The notes: generated by a model from the sequence alone, not told the origin. A DNA stretch of 64,000 nucleotides from Mesorhizobium sp. C432A (GCF_030323145.1 NZ_CP100470.1:1116001-1180000), one strand, 5' to 3'. Shown: positions 53,618 through 62,686, counted from the first letter of the stretch. A program made the numbers and translations.

Positions 53618-53922
53618 TGAATGAATGCAAACACACGCGCGACATCAAGACGGTGACGCCGAGCGCGCTCGGCTGCGAGGAGTGCCTGAAGAGCGGCTCC
53701 ATGTGGGTGCATCTCAGGCTCTGCCGCACCTGCGGCCATGTCGGCTGCTGCGACGACTCGCCCAACCGCCACGCCACCAAGCATTTCCACGCCACCAAGC
53801 ACCCTATCATCGAAGGCTACGACCCGCCGGAAGGCTGGGCCTGGTGCTTTGTCGACGAGGCGTTCATCGACCTGGAAGGCGACGTGACGCCGCAGAACGG
53901 CCCGATCCCGAAGTTTTTCTGA
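53617..53922 (+). CDS. UBP-type zinc-finger protein
   Basis: The 101-residue protein carries a ZnF-UBP: MNECKHTRDIKTVTPSALGC, EECLKSGSMWVHLRLCRTCG, HVGCCDDSPNRHATKHFHAT and KHPIIEGYDPPEGWAWCFVD. Zinc ligands are the early CxH, the two CxxC pairs and the later His/Cys. In eukaryotes this domain binds the ubiquitin C-terminus; bacteria lack ubiquitin, so its ligand here is unknown. It overlaps the flavoprotein gene by one base (TAATG), so they act together. Confidence 0.92.
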   Translation: MNECKHTRDIKTVTPSALGCEECLKSGSMWVHLRLCRTCGHVGCCDDSPNRHATKHFHATKHPIIEGYDPPEGWAWCFVDEAFIDLEGDVTPQNGPIPKFF

Positions 53923-53951
53923 GGCGGCCGACTGTCGGCCGACCGCTGCGC

Positions 53952-54125
53952 CTATTTCACCGAGCCAGTAACCGTGCGGTCTATGGCATTGGGATTGTGG
54001 TCGTTGCCGGCAAGTGCGGCAATGATCAGAAGACTGGCGACGACCGGGACGAACAGGATGGCCACGCGGGCCTGCACATAAAAAATGGCGCGCCATTCGC
54101 TGCGCTTTTCCGGGTTGTTGTCCAT
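53952..54125 (-). CDS. Small single-helix membrane protein
   Basis: The start at 54125 gives 57 residues (MDNNPEKRSEWRAIFYVQAR, then VAILFVPVVASLLIIAALAG, ending NAIDRTVTGSVK). There is one membrane helix (~20-40) with a cytoplasmic charged N terminus. An upstream in-frame ATG at 54161 is less likely. No family is recognised. It converges with the UBP gene. Confidence 0.6.
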   Translation of the reverse strand: MDNNPEKRSEWRAIFYVQARVAILFVPVVASLLIIAALAGNDHNPNAIDRTVTGSVK

Positions 54126-54273
54126 CACACTCACTCTTGCCGCCTCCCCGGGGCGGGACATAGCGGCGAAGAGTTAAGCAAAAGCTGCTGAATGTGTTAA
54201 CGCGCGGCGGATTGGGATTTAATCTCGACGGTCAGCGCCGCCCCTCATTGTCATCGGTACGCATCCGGTACGC

Positions 54274-55455
54274 CTACCCCCGCAGCGCCTGGTCCAGGTC
54301 GGCGATCAGATCATCGCCATCCTCTATCCCCGCCGACAACCGCACCAGCGAATCCGAAATGCCGATTTCCGCGCGCTTTTCCGCCGGGATCGAGCCGTGC
54401 GTCATCAGCGCCGGGTGTTCGATCAGGCTTTCGACGCCGCCGAGGCTTTCAGCCAGCGTGAACAGTTGCGTCCGTTCGAGGAAGCGTTTGGTGCCGGCGA
54501 GGTCGCGGTCGAGGTCGACCGAGATCATGCCGCCGAAGGCATGCATCTGTTGGACGGCGATGGCGTGCTGCGGATGGCTGGCCAGGCCGGGATAGACGAC
54601 GCGGCGCACATCTTTTCGCGCCTCCAGCCACTGCGCAATCTTCAGGCCGTTCGTGGAATGCCGCTCCATCCTGAGCGCCAGTGTCTTGATGCCGCGCAGC
54701 GCGAGAAAACTGTCGAAGGGACCGGAGATGGCGCCGATGGCGTTCTGCAGGAATTTCAGCTGGGCGGCGAGGTCCTTGTTGTCGCCCACGATGGCGACGC
54801 CGCCGACCATGTCGGAATGGCCGTTGAGATATTTCGTCGTCGAATGCACGACGATGTCGATGCCGAGTTCCAGCGGCCGCTGGATGTAGGGGCTGCAGAA
54901 CGTGTTGTCGGCGACCGTCAATACGCCCTTGCGCCTGGCGAGTGCCGCAACGCCTTCGAGGTCGACGATGCGCAGGAGCGGATTGGTCGGGGTTTCAACC
55001 CAGAGCAGTTTTGTCTCCGGACGGATCGCTGCTTCCACCGCCGCCAGATCAGTGAAGTCCACAAAACTCACCTGCAGATTGGCCGAGCGCTTGCGCACCC
55101 GCTCCATCAGCCGGAACGAGCCGCCATAGATGTCGTCGGTTGCAACGATATGGGCGCCGCTGTCGAGCAGCTCGAGCACGGTCGAGATCGCCGCCAGGCC
55201 GGAAGCAAAGGCAAAGGCGGCCGAGCCGCTCTCGAGATCGGCCACCGCGCGCTCGAAGGCGAAGCGGGTCGGGTTTTGGCTGCGGGCGTACTCAAACCCC
55301 TTGTGCACGCCGGGCGACTGCTGGCCATAGGTCGAGGTCGCGTAGATCGGCACCATCACCGCGCCGGTCAGCGGGTCATGGCTCTGGCCGCCATGGATGG
55401 TGCGCGTGGAAAAAGCCAGGCGGTTCTTGCCCGATGGGGATGTTTCAGCAGTCAT
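54274..55455 (-). CDS. Cystathionine gamma-lyase/gamma-synthase family PLP enzyme
   Basis: The 393-residue protein carries the Cys/Met-metabolism PLP fold: FSTRTIHGGQSHDPLTGAVM, YGQQSPGVHKGFEYARSQNP, TRFAFERAVADLESG, the Schiff-base Lys in VVHSTTKYLNGHSDMVGG (~208) and ESLGGVESLIEHPALMTH near the C terminus. Given that a cystathionine beta-synthase lies directly upstream with a 4-base overlap, gamma-lyase (cystathionine to cysteine) is the likelier activity than gamma-synthase. This completes reverse transsulfuration. Confidence 0.93.
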   Translation of the reverse strand: MTAETSPSGKNRLAFSTRTIHGGQSHDPLTGAVMVPIYATSTYGQQSPGVHKGFEYARSQNPTRFAFERAVADLESGSAAFAFASGLAAISTVLELLDSGAHIVATDDIYGGSFRLMERVRKRSANLQVSFVDFTDLAAVEAAIRPETKLLWVETPTNPLLRIVDLEGVAALARRKGVLTVADNTFCSPYIQRPLELGIDIVVHSTTKYLNGHSDMVGGVAIVGDNKDLAAQLKFLQNAIGAISGPFDSFLALRGIKTLALRMERHSTNGLKIAQWLEARKDVRRVVYPGLASHPQHAIAVQQMHAFGGMISVDLDRDLAGTKRFLERTQLFTLAESLGGVESLIEHPALMTHGSIPAEKRAEIGISDSLVRLSAGIEDGDDLIADLDQALRG

Positions 55456-56885
55456 CGTGCGCGCCTCAAATGGTTGATCAGGTCGATACGGGTTATCAGG
55501 CCGACGAACTCGTCGCCATCGAAGATGATGGCGACCTCGTTGCGGTCGAACACCGGCAGCAGCGCATCCAGCGTCTGGCTGGCCTGCAGCGTGTGCAGAT
55601 TGGAGGTCATGGCGGTGCGCACCGGGGCGTTGAAGCGGTCCCAGCGGCCGTCATAGGGGCCGTCGACCTTGGCCAATATATCGCCCTCATCGATAATGCC
55701 GACCAGCTTGCCATTGTCCAGCACCGGCAGCTGCGAGACATCGGAGCGGCGCATGCGGCCATAGGCGTTGAGCAGGCTTTCGTCGGGGCCGACATAAACG
55801 GTGTCGCCGGTGCGGTGCGAGCGCATGACGAGGTCGCGCAGATCGCCATGCTGTTCCTGTTCGGCCAGCCCCTGCTCGGCCAGCCAGAAATCGTCGAACA
55901 CCTTGGACAGATATTTGTTGCCGCTGTCGCAGACGAAGGTGACGACGCGTTTTGCTGTCGTCTGCTCGCGGCAATAGCGAAGCGCGGCCGACAGCAGCGT
56001 GCCGGAAGACGAGCCGGCGAGAATGCCTTCCTTCGAAAGCAGGTCCCGCACGGCCAGCATGCTCTGCTTGTCTGGGATGGAATAGGCTTTCCTGACCAGC
56101 GACAGATCGGCATTGGGCGGCACAAAATCCTCGCCGATGCCTTCGACGGTCCAGCTGCCGGCCTCTTCCATCTTGCCGGTCTTGATCAGCGGCGCCAGCA
56201 CCGATCCGACGGGATCGGCCAGCACCATTTCGGTCTTCGGCGATGTTCTGGCGAAGTAGCGGCCAAGCCCGGTCAGCGTACCGCCGGAGCCGACGCCGAC
56301 GACCACGGCGTCGAGGTCGCCATCGAGCTGGGCAAGGATTTCCGGTCCGGTGGTGGTCTCATGCGCCTCGGGGTTGGCCGGGTTGGCGAACTGGTTGGCG
56401 TAGAAGGCGCCGGGCGTTTCCGATGCGATCTTCTCGGCCATGTCCTGGTAATATTCGGCATGGCCCTTGCCGACATCGGAGCGGGTCATGCGCACTTCGG
56501 CGCCGAGCGCGCGCAGATGCTGGATCTTTTCGCGCGACATCTTGTCGGGCACGACGAGGATGATGCGGTAGCCCTTGGGGATGCCGACCTGGGCGAGGCC
56601 GAGGCCGGTATTCCCGGCGGTCGCCTCGACGATGGTGCCGCCGCGCTTCAGCTTGCCTTCCTTCTCGGCCGCGGCAATCATCGACAGCGCAATGCGGTCC
56701 TTGATCGAGCCGCCGGGATTCTGGCTTTCGAGCTTGATGAACAGCCGGCACTTGCCGGTGTCGAATTTGGTCAGTTCGACCACCGGCGTCTGGCCGATGA
56801 GGTCGAGCACCGAGGCGTAGGGCGGACGCAGGCGGGATAACGCGCCGTCCGAACTGCCTGGCGCAGCTTTTCCGTGCTCGCTCAT
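55452..56885 (-). CDS. Cystathionine beta-synthase
   Basis: The start at 56885 (477 residues, MSEHGKAAPGSSDGALSRLR) is supported by a GGGAG site; the open frame runs to 57071. The PLP domain has SQNPGGSIKDR (Lys62), EATAGNTGLGLAQVG and GSGGTLTGLGRYF. The C-terminal ~130 residues form a pair of CBS domains (VYVGPDESLLNAYGRMRRSD, VSQLPVLDNGKLVGIIDEGD and VAIIFDGDEFVGLITRIDL), as in eukaryotic-like CBS. It condenses homocysteine with serine. No haem-binding N terminus is present. The gene is the first of an operon with the gamma-lyase. Confidence 0.94.
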   Translation of the reverse strand: MSEHGKAAPGSSDGALSRLRPPYASVLDLIGQTPVVELTKFDTGKCRLFIKLESQNPGGSIKDRIALSMIAAAEKEGKLKRGGTIVEATAGNTGLGLAQVGIPKGYRIILVVPDKMSREKIQHLRALGAEVRMTRSDVGKGHAEYYQDMAEKIASETPGAFYANQFANPANPEAHETTTGPEILAQLDGDLDAVVVGVGSGGTLTGLGRYFARTSPKTEMVLADPVGSVLAPLIKTGKMEEAGSWTVEGIGEDFVPPNADLSLVRKAYSIPDKQSMLAVRDLLSKEGILAGSSSGTLLSAALRYCREQTTAKRVVTFVCDSGNKYLSKVFDDFWLAEQGLAEQEQHGDLRDLVMRSHRTGDTVYVGPDESLLNAYGRMRRSDVSQLPVLDNGKLVGIIDEGDILAKVDGPYDGRWDRFNAPVRTAMTSNLHTLQASQTLDALLPVFDRNEVAIIFDGDEFVGLITRIDLINHLRRAR

Positions 56886-57112
56886 ATCGATGTGCTCCCT
56901 TGGACAAGCGACCGCCTCGGGGGCAGAGCGGCAGCGTAGCTTCTTTTCCGGCCGTTTGCAGTCGGAAAGAAGGTAGATCGTGCCAATCAACCGGCGAGAG
57001 GGGGAATGGAATTCCAGTTTGACGCCGGCTTTGGACTCAAGCCAAACACCCTCCGTAGCCATCCTTCCCACCCCCCTCTGAGGGGCGTGCTATCCCGCCG
57101 ACGTCAACAGCT

Positions 57113-58480
57113 TTACCCCAGCAGCTGCTTGCTCAGCCTAGCGCATTGCACGCGGATGTCGGGGATGGCGTCGATCTCGAAGAAGGTGCCGCGGGTCAGC
57201 GGCCCGACGGCGAGGATCTTGGCCGATGCGGTGCCGTCGCCGGCGATGATTTCGCATTTGGCTGTGACATCGAGACCAAGCCGCAGCGGGTCGGGCCGCG
57301 CCAGGCCTCGGTCGACCAGCGAACGCACGACGCTGTTCGACGTCGTCGAGATGTCGCGGGCGATGCCGGTGCAATCATAGATGCGGGCGACCTGCAGCGT
57401 TTCCAGCGCCTTTGTGTGGCGAGACTGGATGCCGACGGTGAATCCATCGCCAGCCTCGATGCCGTCGACACGGCCGGCGACCGGGCGGATGCGGCCGGTG
57501 CGCACCGCTTCGGTGACGCGGGCATGCACCTCGGGCGCCAGCCGATGGCGATGGATGTCCCACCAGGCCTTGGTGTGCTCAACGAAGCGGCGCTTGGCAG
57601 AGGACGGCCAGTTCTGCCAGATCTTCTGATTGAAGGGTCGCAGCCCATCGACGACGTCGCGCCAGTCGATGCCGGCCTTCTGGTTTTCGCGGATCAGGTC
57701 GCGAAACCAGCCGACCAAATAGGAGAGCTGCGTGCCAAGCGGAATGTCGGCGACGTCGAGCTTGATCGGGTTGCCCTTGCGGTGCGGCGACGGCAGCAGG
57801 CCGCGCCGCGACACGGCGACGATCTCGCCGCGATGGCCGCGCTGCTCGAGCGACAGGAAGGCATCGACCATGCTGAGCCCGGTGCCCAGCACCAGCACGC
57901 GGGCTTCAGGATCGAGCGCGGTGTCGGCCTCGGTGCCCATACGGATGGCGTGGCCCTGGCCGGCGCCGGGCTGCTCGTCATGGCCGGTGGCAAGCACCGC
58001 CAGATGCGCGACGACGCTGGTGCCGTTGGCCAGCACCACTTCGACACCGGACGATGTCGGCGAGATCGACAGGCTTTCCTCGCGAATCAGCCTGAGACGG
58101 CCGGTTTCCTTTTCGCGCGCTTCGAGCTCGTCGAGCACTTCCTTGAGGTAGCGGGCATAGACGCTGCGCGGTGCATAGAAGGGTGTCTGCGGCGTCTGTT
58201 CCTGGCTTATCAGGCCGCGCCCCTGCAACCAGCGCCAGAAATTCAGGGGATCGTCGGCATAGGCGCTCATCCCCGCAGCGCTGACATTCAGCACGTGCGC
58301 CGACAAAAGCGTCGAATAGGCGATGCCCTGGCCGAAATGCGGACGCTTTTCGATCAGCGTGACGCGAAGGTCCGGGTTGGGCGACTTCAGCAGATGCGCG
58401 GCCAACACGACGCCGCTGGCGCCGCCACCGACGATGATGATCGAGCTGCGGATGATCGAATTGGCGCGCGCGACGCTCAT
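57113..58480 (-). CDS. FAD/NAD(P)-binding protein (flavin monooxygenase-like)
   Basis: From ATG 58480 the protein has 455 residues. It opens with SSIIIVGGGASGVVLAAHLL, an FAD-binding GxGxxG loop, followed by RPHFGQGIAYSTLLSAHVLN, LAVLATGHDEQPGAGQG, RVLVLGTGLSMVDAFLSLEQ and CTGIARDISTTSN. This matches the FAD-NAD(P)-binding family (Pfam NAD_binding_9-like) often found beside sulfur genes. The reaction is unknown. The 3' end of the upstream Rrf2 gene (stop at 58497) is 16 bases before this start, so they form one transcript. Confidence 0.88.
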   Translation of the reverse strand: MSVARANSIIRSSIIIVGGGASGVVLAAHLLKSPNPDLRVTLIEKRPHFGQGIAYSTLLSAHVLNVSAAGMSAYADDPLNFWRWLQGRGLISQEQTPQTPFYAPRSVYARYLKEVLDELEAREKETGRLRLIREESLSISPTSSGVEVVLANGTSVVAHLAVLATGHDEQPGAGQGHAIRMGTEADTALDPEARVLVLGTGLSMVDAFLSLEQRGHRGEIVAVSRRGLLPSPHRKGNPIKLDVADIPLGTQLSYLVGWFRDLIRENQKAGIDWRDVVDGLRPFNQKIWQNWPSSAKRRFVEHTKAWWDIHRHRLAPEVHARVTEAVRTGRIRPVAGRVDGIEAGDGFTVGIQSRHTKALETLQVARIYDCTGIARDISTTSNSVVRSLVDRGLARPDPLRLGLDVTAKCEIIAGDGTASAKILAVGPLTRGTFFEIDAIPDIRVQCARLSKQLLG

Positions 58481-58496
58481 GCGAGCACGCTCAGGA

Positions 58497-58973
58497 TCAG
58501 GCGGGGACCTTTTGCGCCGGCGCAAGCTCGTCGATGTCCCTCGCGACCGGAAGGTCGTCGAGGACGATGTCGCGCATCTCGGCCAGCGTGCGCTGGTCGA
58601 GCACCTCGGCGATCGCCTGCCGGACCTCGAGCATCAGATGTCGGACTTGGCATGTCGCCTCATTGCAGTCTTCACAGCGCTGATACTGAGTGCGGCTGGC
58701 GCAGGGGATGGGCGCCAGCGGTCCGTCGAGGACGCGCACGACATGGCCGACCTTGATCTCGTCGGCCGGGCGCGCCAAGCGATAGCCGCCATCCTTGCCC
58801 TTGCGGCTCTGGACGAAACCGGCATTGCGCAATTCGCCCAGAATGGCGTCGAGGAATTTCTTCGGAATGTTGTTGCCGCTGGCGATGTCGCCGACAAAGG
58901 CGAGCTGTCCCGTCGGCAGTTGCGCCAGATGGACCAGCGCCTTGAGGCCGTACTTGCCTTTTTTGGTGAGCAT
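58497..58973 (-). CDS. Rrf2-family transcriptional regulator
   Basis: The 158-residue protein has an Rrf2 winged helix: MLTKKGKYGLKALVHLAQLP, NNIPKKFLDAILGELRNAGF and VQSRKGKDGGYRLARPADEI. A cluster of four cysteines (Cys91, Cys100, Cys103, Cys108 in PCASRTQYQRCEDCNEATCQ) could bind an Fe-S cluster or another metal, as in IscR or RirA-like Rrf2 members. Its neighbours (flavoprotein, transsulfuration pair, taurine and sulfonate transporters) point to control of sulfur assimilation (inference). It is divergent from the tau operon across ~800 bases. Confidence 0.9.
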   Translation of the reverse strand: MLTKKGKYGLKALVHLAQLPTGQLAFVGDIASGNNIPKKFLDAILGELRNAGFVQSRKGKDGGYRLARPADEIKVGHVVRVLDGPLAPIPCASRTQYQRCEDCNEATCQVRHLMLEVRQAIAEVLDQRTLAEMRDIVLDDLPVARDIDELAPAQKVPA

Positions 58974-59071
58974 AGACCGAATGTTTCTCTGTCAGGCGAT
59001 GGCCCAAAACCATCGGTTGCGAAACGCCTGACGTGCCTCCCCGCCGCGTGCAAGCTGCTTCGACACATAAA

Positions 59072-59090
59072 TTCTACTGACATGATATAC
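59072..59090. promoter_or_regulatory. Candidate shared operator, site 1 (upstream of the Rrf2 gene)
   Basis: TTCTACTGACATGATATAC lies ~100 bases upstream of the Rrf2 start. It shares TCTAC-N9-ATA with sites at 59711 and 63486. The resemblance is by eye only. Confidence 0.35.
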
Positions 59091-59103
59091 AAGCCGAGAA
59101 ACC

Positions 59104-59705
59104 TTGATTTTGCTTCGTTTTCACGCCGCAGGGGCCACTTTAGCAAGGCTTTGTGCCGTTACGGTCACAGCCAGCCGCGAGCGATTGCGGCGATGAACGG
59201 CGGCTCCTGCTCCCAATGTCGATAAGATTACTATACTTACCCTCGAACACGCGGAACGTGTTTTCAAATCAACCGTCTTTTACAGCATGGATTTGCGCCA
59301 TTTGGGGCTTTGCCGGGAATTTTGGGTCGCAGCCCGCGGATCGGCGAACATGACTCCCGACAACTCGGGCGCCGCCCTGCGCCCGATATCAGGACGCCGC
59401 CTTGCCGCTCTGAGACCGGGCGGCCTTGGCGGCCACCGGCACGCCGCTTGACCGCAGCATCCAGCGGTGGCCGTCGCTGCGGAAGTCGGTGAGGCTCAAC
59501 GGCTCGACATCGATCCTGCGGCAGGCCGCAAGCGGCGCGCCGAGCACCAAATCAGGCCTCTTCCGTAGCGAGGGTTGGCAGGACCACCAACTCTTCAGCA
59601 CCTTTGGGGCGCCGTTTGCGTTTGTGCACGGTCCGACACGGGCCGGTCACCGCGCCCGCATCAGCCGTTGGTTTTTTTCTAACAAGTGCTTTTTCCTTGG
59701 AACGA
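59104..59705. other. Long intergenic region between the Rrf2 regulator and tauA
   Basis: About 600 bases without a firmly supported gene. A minus-strand frame at 59389-59601 (70 codons) has GC3-rich codons in its second half (RIDVEPLSLTDFRSDGHRWM, LRSSGVPVAAKAARS) and may be the remnant of a former gene. No paired palindromic repeat is seen. The AT-rich ends (59215-59280 and 59670-59760) probably contain promoters. Confidence 0.5.
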
Positions 59706-59710
59706 TTTAA

Positions 59711-59729
59711 CTCTACAAGAATGATAGAA
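59711..59729 (+). promoter_or_regulatory. Candidate shared operator, site 2 (upstream of tauA)
   Basis: CTCTACAAGAATGATAGAA lies 54 bases before the tauA start. It is an imperfect dyad (TCTA...TAGA) and matches 14 of 19 positions with the site upstream of ssuA at 63486. It lies in the AT-rich stretch expected to hold the promoter. Confidence 0.45.
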
Positions 59730-59782
59730 TTAGCTGACTATGAACAGGCATCCGGTTTTTCTCATTTTTCATGGAGCCTTTC

Positions 59783-60796
59783 ATGTCCAGCATTTCGCGA
59801 CGCATTGTCCTCCTGTCGTCGGCAGCTTTGGCGGGTGCGGCCTTCCTCGGCCCGGCCCAGGCGCAGGACCTCAACATCACCATTGGCTACCAAACGGTGG
59901 TCGAACCTTCGAAAGTAGCACAGGCCGACGGCGCCTATGAAAAGGCGACCAAGGCAACGATCGACTGGCGTAAGTTCGATTCCGGTGCCGATGTCATCGC
60001 CGCCGTCGCATCCGGTTCGGTCGATATCGGCTATGTCGGCTCGAGTCCGCTGGCCGCGGCCGCCAGCCGCGAACTGCCGATCCAGACCATCTTTGTCGTC
60101 GGCCTGATCGGCCAGTCCGAGGCGCTGGTCGCCCGCAATGGATCCGGCATCGAGAAGATCGCCGACCTCGCCGGCAAGAAGGTGGCGGTGCCGTTCGTGT
60201 CGACCACGCATTACAGCCTGCTTGCCGCGCTGAAGCACGAAAACGTCGACCCGAAGTCGGTCGAAATCCTTAATCTCAGGCCACCGGAAATAGCCGCCGC
60301 GTTCGCTCGCGGCGACATAGACGCGGCCTATGTCTGGGATCCGGCGCTCGGCCAGATCAAGACGACAGGCAAGGTGGTGCTGGATTCCTCGCAGGTTGCC
60401 GCCTGGGGCGCGCCGACCTTCGACGCCTGGATCGTGCGCACCGACTTCGCCGAAAAGAACCCGGACGCCGTGCGCGATTTCGTCAAGGTGACCGGCGAAT
60501 CCTATGCCCAGTTCCTGGCCAAGCCCGAGGCATGGTCGGTTTCGTCGCCGGAAGCGGCCAAGATCGCCAAGATCACCGGCGCCAAACTGGAAGAGGTGCC
60601 GCAGCTCCTCAAGGGTTACGTCTTCCCGACATTGGAGGAGCAGGCTTCCGACAAATTCCTCGGCGGCGGCACGGTCAAGGCGATGGAGGCAGCTTCGGCC
60701 TTCCTCAAGGAGCAGGGCAAGATCGACGCCGTGCTGCCCGACTATTCGAAATACGTGTCGTCGAAATACGTGACCGAGGCTCTGGCCTCGAACTGA
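59783..60796 (+). CDS. tauA: Taurine ABC transporter substrate-binding protein
   Basis: The start at 59783 (337 residues, MSSISRRIVLLSSAALAGAA) has a GGAG site and a signal peptide ending AQA. The mature protein NITIGYQTVVEPSKVAQADG, then DWRKFDSGADVIAAVASGSV, DIGYVGSSPLAAAASRELPI, LAGKKVAVPFVSTTHYSLLA and GDIDAAYVWDPALGQI is a TauA/SsuA-type sulfonate-binding protein; the VSTTHYSL and YVWDPAL blocks are TauA-like. It captures taurine in the periplasm for the TauBC carrier encoded next. No taurine dioxygenase gene is in the window. Confidence 0.92.
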   Translation: MSSISRRIVLLSSAALAGAAFLGPAQAQDLNITIGYQTVVEPSKVAQADGAYEKATKATIDWRKFDSGADVIAAVASGSVDIGYVGSSPLAAAASRELPIQTIFVVGLIGQSEALVARNGSGIEKIADLAGKKVAVPFVSTTHYSLLAALKHENVDPKSVEILNLRPPEIAAAFARGDIDAAYVWDPALGQIKTTGKVVLDSSQVAAWGAPTFDAWIVRTDFAEKNPDAVRDFVKVTGESYAQFLAKPEAWSVSSPEAAKIAKITGAKLEEVPQLLKGYVFPTLEEQASDKFLGGGTVKAMEAASAFLKEQGKIDAVLPDYSKYVSSKYVTEALASN

Positions 60797-60809
60797 TCTT
60801 CAGTTTTAC

Positions 60810-60856
60810 GCAATTCCGGACGGAAAACCGCTTCACACTTTTCCTGGAATTGCTCT
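60810..60856 (+). repeat. Family E palindrome between tauA and tauB
   Basis: GCAATTCC(GGA) and the inverse GGAATTGC enclose the loop CGGAAAACCGCTTCACACTT, the same loop as in the repeat at 41881-41930. The hairpin lies just after tauA and could lower or stabilise the downstream or upstream message in the operon. Confidence 0.75.
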
Positions 60857-60957
60857 GAACACGCGCGGTTTCCTCTTCCCTGACGCCGCGTGCTGCCTGT
60901 CCCGGATCCGCTTAACGAGGGCCGGGGCAGGCTGATTTTCTTCCGGAGCCCCTTTTC

Positions 60958-61749
60958 ATGCCGCATCTCGTACTCGACCCGCATCTCGTACTCGACAAGG
61001 CCTCGGTTCACTATGACGGCCAAGCAGCGCCGGCGGTCGACCGAGTTTCCATCGATGTCGCCAAGGGCGATTTCGTCGTGCTGGTCGGCCGCTCCGGCTG
61101 CGGCAAGACCTCGCTGCTCAATGTCGCCGCCGGCCTGGTCGAACCCGCGCGCGGGGTCGCCACGATCGGCGGCAGACCGATCACCGGCCCAGGCTCCGAC
61201 CGGGCGGTCGTGTTCCAGAACGATGCGCTGTTTCCCTGGCTGACGGCTCGTGAAAACGTCGGCTTTGCGCTCAGGCTGCGCGGCGTGCCGCAAGCCGAGC
61301 GGGCGCGCCGCGCCGACCAGTTGCTGGCGCTGGTCAAGCTTGACGGCGTCGGCGACAAACGCATCTGGGAATTGTCCGGCGGCATGCGCCAGCGCGTCGG
61401 CCTCGCCCGAGCGCTCGCGGCCGAGCCGGAATTCCTGCTGCTCGACGAACCGCTCGGCGCACTCGATGCGCTGACGCGCGAGCGCATGCAGACGACGCTG
61501 CTCGACCTGTGGACCGCAAGCCGGGTCGGCGTGCTGATGGTCACGCATGGCATCGAGGAGGCGCTGGTGCTGGCCACAAGCATCGTCGTTTTGGCGCCCG
61601 GACCGGGCCGCGTGGTGCGGACATTCGAGACCGGTTTCAGCCGGCGCTATGCCGCAGGCGAGCCGATCCGCACCATCAAGGCCGATCCGGCCTTTGCCGC
61701 GGCGCGCGGCGAGCTGACCGATGCGATCTTCGAAGGAGAGGTGGCATGA
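60958..61749 (+). CDS. tauB: Taurine ABC transporter ATP-binding protein
   Basis: The 263-residue ATPase has Walker A GRSGCGKTS (residues ~43-51), NDALFPWLTARENVGFALRL, signature ELSGGMRQRVGLARALA, Walker B FLLLDEPLGALDALTRERM and the H-loop MVTHGIEEALVLA. It energises uptake through TauC. The first residues MPHLVLDPHLVLDKASV show a perfect 18-base tandem duplication (60961-60996). Its stop overlaps the tauC start by 4 bases. Confidence 0.95.
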   Translation: MPHLVLDPHLVLDKASVHYDGQAAPAVDRVSIDVAKGDFVVLVGRSGCGKTSLLNVAAGLVEPARGVATIGGRPITGPGSDRAVVFQNDALFPWLTARENVGFALRLRGVPQAERARRADQLLALVKLDGVGDKRIWELSGGMRQRVGLARALAAEPEFLLLDEPLGALDALTRERMQTTLLDLWTASRVGVLMVTHGIEEALVLATSIVVLAPGPGRVVRTFETGFSRRYAAGEPIRTIKADPAFAAARGELTDAIFEGEVA

Positions 61750-62606
61750 GCGTCACCTCCTACAGCGAGCGGCCGGCCACCGGGACCGGCGAGGCCGATG
61801 CCATTTCGGTGCCGTGGTCGCGGCCGGTGCGGAAGCGGCGCGGGGTTTCCTCGCGGGCGATCAGCGCCGTCACCATCCTGGTCGTGCTGGCGGCATGGGC
61901 GCTGTCTGCGCGCCTGCAACTGGTGTCGCCGGTGTTCCTGCCGTCGCCCGCCGCCGTGTGGACCAAGTTCATCGTGGTGATCAAGGACGGCTTCGTCGAC
62001 GCGACTTTGCTGCAGCATATCGTCGCCAGCCTCGGCCGCGTGTTCGCGGCGCTGCTCGCGGCCATCGTCATCGGCGTTCCGGTTGGGCTGGCTATCGGCA
62101 TTTCGACGGTCGGGCGCGGCATCTTCGATCCCTTGCTCGAATTTTTGCGGCCGATCCCGCCGCTCGCCTATCTGCCGCTGGTCATCATCTGGTTCGGCAT
62201 CGGCGAGCCGTCAAAGATCCTGGTGATCGCCATTGCCATGCTGGCGCCGGTGGCGCTGTCGACGGCCTCGGGCGTGCGCGGTGTCTCAAAGGAGCGCATC
62301 GATGCGGCGCGTTCGCTTGGTGCGACGCAGCGCCAAGTGGTGCGCCATGTCATCCTGCCCAGCGCGCTGCCGTCGATCCTCACCGGCCTGCGCATCGCGC
62401 TCGGCGCCGGCTGGTCGACGCTGGTTGCAGCCGAGCTGGTGGCGGCAACGCGCGGCCTCGGCTTCATGATCCAGTCGGCCGCCCAGTTCCTGGTCACCGA
62501 TGTCGTGGTGATGGGAATAGTGGTGATCGCGACAATAGCCTTCGTGCTGGAATTCATCATCCGCCGAATCGAGCGTCAGCTGGTTCCGTGGGCGGGAAAG
62601 GAATGA
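61746..62606 (+). CDS. tauC: Taurine ABC transporter permease
   Basis: The 286-residue protein has about six membrane helices. The binding-protein-dependent transport signature is RSLGATQRQVVRHVILPSAL, followed by PSILTGLRIALGAGWSTLVA AELV and FMIQSAAQFLVTDVV. Together with TauA and TauB it forms the taurine/sulfonate importer. The start at 61746 overlaps tauB by 4 bases. The final helix is followed by RRIERQLVPWAGKE. Confidence 0.95.
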   Translation: MSVTSYSERPATGTGEADAISVPWSRPVRKRRGVSSRAISAVTILVVLAAWALSARLQLVSPVFLPSPAAVWTKFIVVIKDGFVDATLLQHIVASLGRVFAALLAAIVIGVPVGLAIGISTVGRGIFDPLLEFLRPIPPLAYLPLVIIWFGIGEPSKILVIAIAMLAPVALSTASGVRGVSKERIDAARSLGATQRQVVRHVILPSALPSILTGLRIALGAGWSTLVAAELVAATRGLGFMIQSAAQFLVTDVVVMGIVVIATIAFVLEFIIRRIERQLVPWAGKE

Positions 62607-62686
62607 CAACAAGTTCTGCCGGTTTGACCGGCTGCTTCCCTTCGCAGCACGGCGACCGCCGACCCCGGAACAGAAGGAGTGATGTC

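Noticed and set aside
59389..59601. A 70-codon minus-strand gene between the Rrf2 regulator and tauA
   Set aside because: Codon use in its second half looks gene-like, but there is no clear ribosome site or family; I mention it only as a possible remnant.
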